A DNA stretch of 48,142 nt from an uncultured Porphyromonas sp. (GTDB taxonomy: Bacteria > Bacteroidota > Bacteroidia > Bacteroidales > Porphyromonadaceae). Positions 25,891 to 32,494 of the stretch are shown here, piece by piece; within the stretch, counting starts at the first letter, position 1, and every line of letters starts with the position of its first letter. The stretch covers positions 1 to 48,142 of the forward strand of contig UWSO01000017.1 in NCBI GenBank assembly GCA_900538385.1, read 5' to 3'. The notes under the pieces are model-generated. The model was not told the DNA's origin. It saw only the letters and a list, made by a program, of their open reading frames with translations, and made no database searches. The translations under genes were made by a program, and so were the position numbers.

Positions 25891-27075
25891 ATGATACAGA
25901 TAGAGGACAAGCGGCGCTGCTGTGGCTGCGAAGCGTGCCGACAGGTATGCCCCCAAGGGTGCATACGGATGGAGCGCGACGAGGAGGGCTTTGACTATCC
26001 GATCGTCGACGCAGATCGTTGCATCGAGTGCCATAAGTGTGAGCGGGTCTGTCCCTTTATGAAGCTGGACGAACCTCGTGAGCCTCAGGCGGTCTATGCA
26101 GCGTGTGCTACCGACGAAGGGCTCCGCGAGGCGAGTTCGTCGGGAGGGCTCTTTACGCTACTTGCTGAGGATACGCTACGACATGGGGGCGTGGTCTTTG
26201 GGGCGCGATTTGATGAGGAGTGGAGAGTCTGTCACGACTACACGGAGACGGTGGAGGGGCTGGCACCTTTTCGGGGAAGTAAGTACCTGCAGAGCCGTAT
26301 CGGCGATAGCTATCGGCAGGCGGAGCAGTTTCTCAAAGATAGGCGACCCGTCCTCTTCACAGGGACTCCCTGTCAGATCAAAGGCTTGATCAACTACCTC
26401 GGGCGTGGCTATGATAACTTGACAACGGTCGACGTGGTCTGCCACGGCGTGCCATCCCCGATGGTGTGGCAAAGGTATCTGACGACACTGCGAGCAGGGC
26501 AGGGAGAGATCACGGGAATCTCCTTTCGTGATAAGTCGGTCTCGGGATGGCGACGCTATGACTTTGTGGTACAAAGCACTGGCGGGGGCGATGTGCGACA
26601 GTTTTACGGTGACAACATCTATATGCGTGGCTTCCTGCACGACCTCTACTTGCGTCCTAGCTGCTACGCCTGCATGGCGAAAGGGGGCCGCAGTCATAGC
26701 GACCTGACGCTGGGCGACTATTGGGGGGTGGAGCGCACCTGCCCCGATCTAGATCGTGCGCTAGACGAGGATAAGGGAACGAGTGTCGTAATGACACACA
26801 GCGAGCGAGGGCGAAGCTTGCTAGAGGGGCTACCATGTCGCTATCAGGAGACCAACTATGCGAGTGCCTTAGCGGGCAATCCCGCTATCGAATGGAGTGT
26901 CTTGGAGCCACTGAAGCGACAGCTCTTTTTTGCGCAGCTAGATGCGGAGCCACTAGAGCAACTGATCGGTCGCCTTACGACGATACCGCTCCACAAACGA
27001 CTCTGGCGTCAGCTGCACCACCGAGCTCATCGTGTCAAGATGCGCCTCCGCCGACTGGCCCAGCGATCTCACTAG
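25891..27075 (+). CDS. F420-hydrogenase beta-subunit-like ferredoxin protein
   Basis: The 394-residue product has an N-terminal two-[4Fe-4S] ferredoxin module with CCGCEACRQVCPQGC (about 10-24) and CIECHKCERVCP (about 47-58). Coenzyme F420 hydrogenase/dehydrogenase beta-subunit domains follow, with RGSKYLQSRIG, LFTGTPCQIKGL and CHGVPSP. In Bacteroidetes such proteins usually lie in polysaccharide or cell-surface loci and are not thought to use F420. Here it stands alone with its own promoter next to repeat copy B. A flavin- and Fe-S-dependent redox role is likely; the substrate is unknown. Confidence 0.85.
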   Translation: MIQIEDKRRCCGCEACRQVCPQGCIRMERDEEGFDYPIVDADRCIECHKCERVCPFMKLDEPREPQAVYAACATDEGLREASSSGGLFTLLAEDTLRHGGVVFGARFDEEWRVCHDYTETVEGLAPFRGSKYLQSRIGDSYRQAEQFLKDRRPVLFTGTPCQIKGLINYLGRGYDNLTTVDVVCHGVPSPMVWQRYLTTLRAGQGEITGISFRDKSVSGWRRYDFVVQSTGGGDVRQFYGDNIYMRGFLHDLYLRPSCYACMAKGGRSHSDLTLGDYWGVERTCPDLDRALDEDKGTSVVMTHSERGRSLLEGLPCRYQETNYASALAGNPAIEWSVLEPLKRQLFFAQLDAEPLEQLIGRLTTIPLHKRLWRQLHHRAHRVKMRLRRLAQRSH

Positions 27076-27157
27076 AGCCCGCATCCGCCATCTTCTCACC
27101 CCTTACAGACGAGGGCGAAGGAAGAGGGCGGACTTGCTTTGTATACCTCTTGACGGG

Positions 27158-27478
27158 CTAAGCCTTGGGGTCTGGACCGTACTTGTTATCGCCTACGTCT
27201 CCCTTCCAAAATAAAATGATAAGAGGCCAGCCAGGGCAAAGAATCCACCAGCCTGATTGGTTTAAGTCGTGAGTTCTTTTTACTCCTTGTGCAATTATAA
27301 TCCATGTGCAGACCAAAAGGATAGGGAAAGCAACAATCATCGCAGATGAGGCTCCGGAAGCACTCTCCATAATTGCCCTAGCAAAGGCCTGAATAAACGT
27401 GAGAGGAATGAGCGTCAGTCCATACTCTAGACGTCTGATACGCCCTTCGGTGGAAAAAGGGTTTCTAAACATTCTCAT
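27158..27478 (-). CDS. DUF805 membrane protein
   Basis: This small membrane protein (106 residues) has the DUF805 signature: an N-terminal STEGRIRRLEY, a central hydrophobic region with two or three helices (about 20-65), GVKRTHDLNQSGWW, and a C-terminal KGDVGDNKYGPDP. DUF805 proteins are inner-membrane proteins of unknown function, often found beside phage or conflict genes. It is the last gene of the six-gene minus-strand operon, 66 bases downstream of the preceding member. The gap makes its membership somewhat less certain than for the core genes. Confidence 0.88.
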   Translation of the reverse strand: MRMFRNPFSTEGRIRRLEYGLTLIPLTFIQAFARAIMESASGASSAMIVAFPILLVCTWIIIAQGVKRTHDLNQSGWWILCPGWPLIILFWKGDVGDNKYGPDPKA

Positions 27479-27544
27479 AGTAGTACCGTTTTGTTTATTG
27501 TTATAGATAGGTAGTTAGTTAGATTAGCGTTTGTGCTTAGGTCT

Positions 27545-28237
27545 CTATTCAAGTCCTAGAAGTCCTAGAGCTATGGAACCCAATATGACAACAAGGGGAA
27601 CAAGTGCGTCAGATCCTTTCTTCGGACTTTTTTCAGTATTGTCGACGGAAGCACCAGAGTCGTCTGAGGCATCAAAAGCATTTGAGTCTTCAGGAACTTC
27701 ACGGTCTGGACATAAGCCTAAGATGTGCGTCTCTCCCTTCTCTGAGGATTGGATGATTTCATTTGCGGTAGATGAGCCCCAGTAATAAAATCTGTAATAG
27801 TCTGTAGAGAGTGAGTAGTCCATCGGACTGAGAGGCTTCGTTTTATATATCGATGAGGAGCTGAGAGCGGACCGAAGCTGATCAAAGAGTGGTTCTATGC
27901 TAGCTTTTACGCTCACAGTATTGCCCTCACGAGATAAGATGTACTGGAGATTATCTACTTTCGGGGCAAACAGCTCAGCGAGCTTATCAAGGTTGGTGTA
28001 TACAAGGCCATTGATATATAAATTAATCCCTACGTATACCCCAGTAGTAAGACGCTTGAAGAAGATATAAGTGATGATGTCTCCTGTGCGCTCTACGGCT
28101 AGTTGCAGAGATGTAGTACTCTTGTATTCATCTCGGCATATTCTGCCGTAGCTCTTCAGAGGGATATAATCATTGGGATACTCAACAGGTGATTTAAGAC
28201 AGTTATCTGCATACCAGCAAGCCAGGTCTACATTCAT
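27545..28237 (-). CDS. C-terminally membrane-anchored protein with adaptor-like N-terminal domain
   Basis: The product (230 residues) has no signal peptide. Its N-terminal domain (to about residue 150) contains VYVGINLYINGLVYTNLDKL at about 68-87, which lines up with HIGITYRLEGYVDKCTHIYH of the protein at 28863-29912 at nearly the same residue positions. An acidic linker (about 180-205) leads to a single membrane helix at 211-228 and immediate termination, a tail-anchor layout. The shared domain suggests a duplicated adaptor. I tentatively compare it with GTPase-associated (GAP1-type) N-terminal domains; that link needs profile search. Confidence 0.72.
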   Translation of the reverse strand: MNVDLACWYADNCLKSPVEYPNDYIPLKSYGRICRDEYKSTTSLQLAVERTGDIITYIFFKRLTTGVYVGINLYINGLVYTNLDKLAELFAPKVDNLQYILSREGNTVSVKASIEPLFDQLRSALSSSSIYKTKPLSPMDYSLSTDYYRFYYWGSSTANEIIQSSEKGETHILGLCPDREVPEDSNAFDASDDSGASVDNTEKSPKKGSDALVPLVVILGSIALGLLGLE

Positions 28238-28275
28238 ATTCTTGTATATAGTTAGGGTGACTATTGATGGAGTGC

Positions 28276-28866
28276 TTATTTGGAAAAGATAACAACATCT
28301 CGGTCGTTGTCTACAGTTACGGAGCCTACACGATCGAAGACTTCATTTCCTAGGAGCAAGGGCGCATTTACATTCTTATCGATGACGGCTCTGACATTTT
28401 TGAAAGTCAATGCCTCCTCTCCTCCTATCTCTAACTCACGGAGGTTAATCTCTAACCCCACGCGCAAGGAGCCATCGGCTATCTGAGAGTAGGTCTCTCC
28501 GATGATGTCTTCTTCAGAGATTAGTCCTTTACTGTATAGGTAGTTTGCCTCAGCAACAGAAATTAGTGTGCTACTACACCCCGTGTCAAGTATCATTTCC
28601 ATAGGAATGCCGTTGAGCTTGACCGAGACAAACTTGACACCCGCTTGTCTCTCAAAGGGTACCTCAATCTGATTATTCACTCCCTCTAGAGGGTAAGACG
28701 AAGACCCCACAATCTCCTCCGCGGATGGCGTGCCGAAGTCAAACCAAATCTTGTCACTATCACCATTGCTCTCTGTCGAGCATTGACAACTAATGAGCGA
28801 TAGGAAAATGAAGCTTAGAAGCAATATGTAAACTACTAGCGAGTAGACTTTTCTATGCTTTGTCAT
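28276..28866 (-). CDS. retropepsin-like aspartic protease lipoprotein
   Basis: The product (196 residues) has a lipoprotein signal with lipobox LISC (Cys27). A retropepsin-like (clan AA) domain follows, with the catalytic motif MILDTGCSSTLIS at about 93-105, an ADGSLRVG flap-like segment, and the second hydrophobic-Gly motif PLLLGNEVFDRVG. Such enzymes act as homodimers on the envelope side. Its start codon overlaps the upstream stop (ATGA), so it is translationally coupled to the coiled-coil adaptor gene. It is the only likely enzyme on the far side of the membrane in this operon. Substrate unknown. Confidence 0.82.
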   Translation of the reverse strand: MTKHRKVYSLVVYILLLSFIFLSLISCQCSTESNGDSDKIWFDFGTPSAEEIVGSSSYPLEGVNNQIEVPFERQAGVKFVSVKLNGIPMEMILDTGCSSTLISVAEANYLYSKGLISEEDIIGETYSQIADGSLRVGLEINLRELEIGGEEALTFKNVRAVIDKNVNAPLLLGNEVFDRVGSVTVDNDRDVVIFSK

Positions 28867-29912
28867 TGGGGTGTTGATATGCTGGCACTCTTCGTACTAT
28901 CCTGCACATGCTCTGTCGGAGTCGGGGAAGCTGACTTTGTGTGGCTACTAGATGAAGAGGCGATGAGGCCAGACACAAAAATTAGCGTCAGAAGGCTCAC
29001 AACACAAGATATGAGGAGTAGTCCCCCTTGGAGTGCTGGTCGGGATAGTAGGTGAGTCTGGCGATGAAGTCCTTTGGCATTAGAAGCAATATCCTGAGGC
29101 TTGAATAGCTCCTCCTTGCTAAGCGTTACAGCTGCAGAAGGGGAAAGCTGTAGCAGCTTGCGGATCTCTTGAATAGTCGCATCACTGCTCTCTTTAGAAG
29201 TGATGATACGCTTCTTCTCTTCCGCTAGGCGGTCAATCTGTGTTTGCAAAGAGTTGATTCGCTCTTGAGCTTGAGTCTTTACTCGAGCTTCGGTCTCTTC
29301 AATCTCTTTTGCGTACTTAGTCTTCATCTTCGTTTGCCTCTCTTGCATTGCTAGTAGCTCACGGCTGGGGTAAGAGTCCGATATACGGATAACCTCTCTA
29401 GCAAAAACTCTACGCTTGATCTCTGCGTCGTCTATATCCTTAGGATTATATGAGATAATCCTTGAGTCTGCCTTTTGGCTTGAGATGATTGGGGTTATAT
29501 CTTGATCATCGAAACAGCTGGCAAACCGTTGCTCCAGCACTTGTGGTAGCTCTTTGAAGTCAGAGATAGGCTTGATAAATCTATCTCGGTTGACGACAAC
29601 TCCGTCGACTTTCCCGCTGAACTCATTCATTAAGAAGTGGTAGATATGGGTACACTTGTCGACATAGCCCTCTAGGCGGTACGTGATTCCGATATGAGCA
29701 TCAGGTCTGCCTATGGTGGCTGTAAGCCCATAGAGTAGCAGAGTATAGTCTGTAAAACATCTTCCATCAATCAGCCTGAGCCTAACGTCTAGGATAGGTA
29801 TTTTCTTGATATCGGGAGTCTGGTAAAACATAGACTCAAAGTAGCGAGCGTCTGTATTGGGGTAAGCTACAGCTCCATCCTCGGCTCCGAAAATAAATAC
29901 TTCTAGTCTCAT
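28863..29912 (-). CDS. adaptor-like protein with coiled coil and C-terminal membrane helix
   Basis: The product (349 residues) has three parts: an N-terminal globular domain (about 1-150) with LRLIDGRCFTDYTLLL and HIGITYRLEGYVDKC, a charged coiled coil at about 184-255, and one membrane helix at about 296-318 followed by a short Ser/Thr tail. The N-terminal domain resembles that of the downstream 230-residue protein and, in style, GTPase-associated GAP1-N domains. Its start is one base after the GTPase stop codon and its stop overlaps the protease start, which binds the three products into one translational block. Function is unknown. Confidence 0.75.
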   Translation of the reverse strand: MRLEVFIFGAEDGAVAYPNTDARYFESMFYQTPDIKKIPILDVRLRLIDGRCFTDYTLLLYGLTATIGRPDAHIGITYRLEGYVDKCTHIYHFLMNEFSGKVDGVVVNRDRFIKPISDFKELPQVLEQRFASCFDDQDITPIISSQKADSRIISYNPKDIDDAEIKRRVFAREVIRISDSYPSRELLAMQERQTKMKTKYAKEIEETEARVKTQAQERINSLQTQIDRLAEEKKRIITSKESSDATIQEIRKLLQLSPSAAVTLSKEELFKPQDIASNAKGLHRQTHLLSRPALQGGLLLISCVVSLLTLIFVSGLIASSSSSHTKSASPTPTEHVQDSTKSASISTPQ

Positions 29913-29913
29913 A

Positions 29914-30912
29914 CTAATTGCAGGCGCTTATGATCTGATTCCACAACTCCTTAGCGTATGCATCAGCTCCTGGTGTGTATATGAAGGTCTCTCCATCAGC
30001 TGTCTGGGAGAACTCCCCAGACTGAAATGCCATAAAGGTTGCATAGCTTGGCCTGAAAAAGCGGGTGATTGGGTGTTGGTTCTCAAAGATCTTGAAGATG
30101 CGAGGGTATAGGTTCTTGATGGCTCTCCTTGCTTGTGGCTTGTTGTAAAGTCCTTTGCTTAGCGTGAACTCCGTAAGGTCAACTTTGTTGAGCACAACGA
30201 TGAACTTATCTTTAATATCGGAGAGCCTTCGGAGGTCGTTAATCTTTTGGACATAAGCATCTCGACTATCTTGTGTCTCTTGGTTACGCCAGTCACCCTC
30301 TGTTAGGATGACGTATATTTTCTTGTTCCTTAGCTCAGAGATGATCTTATGAATGTATGGAGGAAAAGACTGAGAGGGTCTCTCGCTGTTGTAGTAGTGC
30401 TCTCCAGGAGCCTCTAGAATTTGGCAAATGGGGCGACCGTCTTTGGATACTTTAAGGAGCATAAAGTCGATAGCGTTTGTTCCCTTGGCAGCCTCATTGG
30501 AGTCTACCATGTCGTTAAAGCTGTCGCACATTTTCTTGTAGTTGTCGTCTGCGGGTCTAAATGTCCTAATAGGCATTACGCTCAGTCCATTCTTCTTGAG
30601 CCATCGAGTCAGTCGAACCAGCATCATCGTCTTGCCCGAGGTTTTGGGACCGAAGAGGACTACGATGGGTGTTCGGGCATCTGCTATCTCCACTTTGACC
30701 CGCATGGGGTCAAGTATTTTCTTGCTCTCTCCAGTATAGTGCATAGAAGGCTTTGTTTCTTCATCGAAATCTTGATTGATGGAGGTGATAGCTGCGTTTT
30801 CCTCAGTATTGACTTCATCAGTTGAGCTCCCAATGGGTGATGGAGAGTCTATGGAGTCGCGGAGGAACTCAGGCTCCTCGCTATTCTGTTTGGTTGGTAT
30901 TTCTATAGCCAT
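29914..30912 (-). CDS. P-loop GTPase of the accessory operon
   Basis: The 332-residue soluble protein has an acidic, probably disordered N-terminus (1-70). A GTPase core follows with Walker A GPKTSGKT (88-95), a G3-like EAPGEH (168-173) in place of the classical DxxG, and the guanine-specificity motif NKVD (242-245). The TSGKT and PGE pattern fits the TRAFAC-like GTPases of predicted bacterial conflict systems, as I recall them, rather than translation or Era/Obg GTPases. It sits between a coiled-coil membrane protein and an adaptor-like protein. No effector domain is fused to it. Confidence 0.8.
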   Translation of the reverse strand: MAIEIPTKQNSEEPEFLRDSIDSPSPIGSSTDEVNTEENAAITSINQDFDEETKPSMHYTGESKKILDPMRVKVEIADARTPIVVLFGPKTSGKTMMLVRLTRWLKKNGLSVMPIRTFRPADDNYKKMCDSFNDMVDSNEAAKGTNAIDFMLLKVSKDGRPICQILEAPGEHYYNSERPSQSFPPYIHKIISELRNKKIYVILTEGDWRNQETQDSRDAYVQKINDLRRLSDIKDKFIVVLNKVDLTEFTLSKGLYNKPQARRAIKNLYPRIFKIFENQHPITRFFRPSYATFMAFQSGEFSQTADGETFIYTPGADAYAKELWNQIISACN

Positions 30913-30949
30913 AGCAATGGTGTCTAGTATCTTGTTTTATAGTAGGGGG

Positions 30950-32011
30950 TTATTCTTCTTCCTTTTTTGTCGCAAGTGTGAAGAATATAAAGGCTGCCAC
31001 ATCTACGAGGATGGCCATTAGAATCCAAAGGGTCACTTCTCGTCCAGCATACTTGCCTTTGAATATATCCTTCCACACCTCTACGACGCTTAGCATACGA
31101 TGAGTCCTGGTTACAGAGCTTTCTGCTAGATAGACAGGCTTGTCTTCATCAGATATATTGATGAGGTCTTGGTAGTTCTTGATTGTGTTGTAGGAGCGAG
31201 CTAGTAGTGCGTCCACGTTGGAGATGAGTGATTTGTCAATTAGCCCTCGAGCTTTGGCTTCACTTAGTGCGCCCTTGGCAGACTCTAGTTGCTTAGCGAG
31301 CTCCAAGGCTTCTGGCTTGTAGCGGGAGGAACGACTGTCCTCGCCGTTTTTCTTTATCTCCGCTATGCGGGCCTCTAGATGCTTGTGGATGATCTTGCTA
31401 TACTCTTCTTTGAGTTTCTTACGCTCTGCGGGAGATGTGCCTCTGTAGGATAGAGTGGGTATGACATCTATGCCTAGCGAATGAGCTAGTCCACTCAGCA
31501 GGCTCTTTGCTTTAGTGCCAAAGCCTGGGTTAGCACTATTGTCTATCTCAGCCTCTAGTGCTAGTTGCTGTGCTGAGACGTCACGCTTGAGCTTTTCGAT
31601 GTTGAGCTTTATGTTGTTTTGAGTGTAGGAGTCATCAGCGAGCTCTAGTAGATACCTCTGAGTAGTCCCTACATCTTTGAGAGCGACATCATTGATCGAG
31701 GAGCGGTAAAAGAACGTATGTGTATTTGTCGGCATACTAAACAGAAGCCAAAAGAAGATTAGTAAGATAATCCCTATGACTAGGCTTTTACCTCGTGAGT
31801 TGTAGTAGATATTCATATTGAGACTATCTACGATCAACTTGCTACCATACGATGCGATAAAGAAGAATGCTATCGTCACTGCCCAACAAAAGATGACAGG
31901 CCAGCTAGGAAGCAAAAGATGAATGGACTCGGTCGTTGCCCAGCAACTAATCCCCATTAGAGCAATAAATGCTATGAAGAATATGAGTCTCCAAATTGAT
32001 TTTTTTTCCAT
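30950..32011 (-). CDS. coiled-coil inner-membrane protein, first gene of the accessory operon
   Basis: The product (353 residues) has three N-terminal hydrophobic helices (about 6-26, 34-56, 75-95), a long soluble middle of about 230 residues rich in Lys, Glu and Ala with coiled-coil character, and a final membrane helix near 330-346 ending in TKKEEE. The topology probably places the middle domain on the periplasmic side. I use the ATG at 32011 (MEKKS), since the upstream in-frame codon is TTG. No family is recognised. It precedes the GTPase gene by 37 bases. Confidence 0.75.
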   Translation of the reverse strand: MEKKSIWRLIFFIAFIALMGISCWATTESIHLLLPSWPVIFCWAVTIAFFFIASYGSKLIVDSLNMNIYYNSRGKSLVIGIILLIFFWLLFSMPTNTHTFFYRSSINDVALKDVGTTQRYLLELADDSYTQNNIKLNIEKLKRDVSAQQLALEAEIDNSANPGFGTKAKSLLSGLAHSLGIDVIPTLSYRGTSPAERKKLKEEYSKIIHKHLEARIAEIKKNGEDSRSSRYKPEALELAKQLESAKGALSEAKARGLIDKSLISNVDALLARSYNTIKNYQDLINISDEDKPVYLAESSVTRTHRMLSVVEVWKDIFKGKYAGREVTLWILMAILVDVAAFIFFTLATKKEEE

Positions 32012-32072
32012 AGATTGACTATATAGGTTGTTATGTGCCAAAGAAAAGAGTTGATATAGGTGGCTAAAAGAT

Positions 32073-32119
32073 ACGACAAGTGGCGACCCCTCTCTCGGTG
32101 AGAGGTCGCCACTTGTCGT
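32073..32119. repeat. long hairpin in the accessory operon leader
   Basis: ACGACAAGTGGCGA pairs perfectly with TCGCCACTTGTCGT, and CCTCTC pairs with GAGAGG inside it around a TCGGT loop, with a two-base bulge. The structure lies 62 bases upstream of the first start codon and downstream of the promoter, so it would be in the 5' untranslated RNA. On the minus strand it is followed by ATCTTTTAG, so it could act as an attenuator. Confidence 0.8.
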
Positions 32120-32237
32120 TTGTGATGAGGTCTGTGCGGTGTGTTTGTTGCCCCACCCTTTTTCCTGCTGGTAGCAAGAGAAGTGCTTGCATGAGAGCTT
32201 TGTAAGTGAGTTGCTCTCTTGTTGCTAAATGTTAAAT

Positions 32238-32249
32238 GGGGGGGGGGGG
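32238..32249. repeat. 12-base poly-G tract
   Basis: Twelve consecutive G residues on the + strand (C on the transcribed minus-strand side) lie 37 bases downstream of the -7 element of the accessory operon. Such tracts are prone to slipped-strand length change. Confidence 0.95.
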
Positions 32250-32285
32250 TAAACATACTCCGTAACGTGTCTAAGGTTCTTGTCA

Positions 32286-32316
32286 CAAAGGTACGCATTA
32301 TATCTTTATGGAGCAA
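32286..32316 (-). promoter_or_regulatory. promoter for the accessory operon (TTG-N20-TACCTTTG on the minus strand)
   Basis: CAAAGGTA at 32286-32293 gives a -7 TACCTTTG on the minus strand, and CAA at 32314-32316 gives TTG 20 bases away. This fits the Bacteroidetes consensus. The resulting leader to the start at 32011 is about 270 bases and holds the poly-G tract and a long hairpin. Confidence 0.6.
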
Positions 32317-32418
32317 CGGTTTGTCTTAAGCTTAGCTAATTCTTATTTTGAGGTGCTGGGAAAGCTGTTAGCAATTAGCTAGAGGCAAGAGTCATCGGAG
32401 CTGTCAGAATGATCGAAT

Positions 32419-32453
32419 CTCTAACCTCTAACTTCTGGCCTCTAATCTCTAAT
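32419..32453 (+). repeat. tandem heptamer array (YTCTAAY x5)
   Basis: The units are CTCTAAC, CTCTAAC, TTCTGGC, CTCTAAT and CTCTAAT. The array abuts the TATCTTTG promoter element of the SulP gene at 32458, as the array at 5479-5513 precedes the one at 5547. Confidence 0.9.
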
Positions 32454-32457
32454 TTCG

Positions 32458-32465
32458 TATCTTTG
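32458..32465 (+). promoter_or_regulatory. -7 promoter element TATCTTTG for the SulP gene
   Basis: TATCTTTG lies 29 bases upstream of the SulP start codon. The -33 position falls within the heptamer array and has no TTTG. Confidence 0.6.
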
Positions 32466-32494
32466 TAGCAGTACCAACCATTTTTCTTACGCTT

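Noticed and set aside
26176..26697. 173-codon minus-strand ORF opposite the F420-hydrogenase-beta-like gene
   Set aside because: The plus-strand frame carries clear ferredoxin and family motifs; the antisense frame does not.
28276..28866. Retropepsin as part of a retroelement
   Set aside because: There is no reverse transcriptase, integrase or terminal repeat nearby, and the protein carries a lipoprotein signal, which points to an envelope enzyme.
31972..32316. 114-codon minus-strand ORF upstream of the accessory operon
   Set aside because: It runs through the promoter, poly-G tract and hairpin and reads as low-complexity sequence, so it is not a credible gene.
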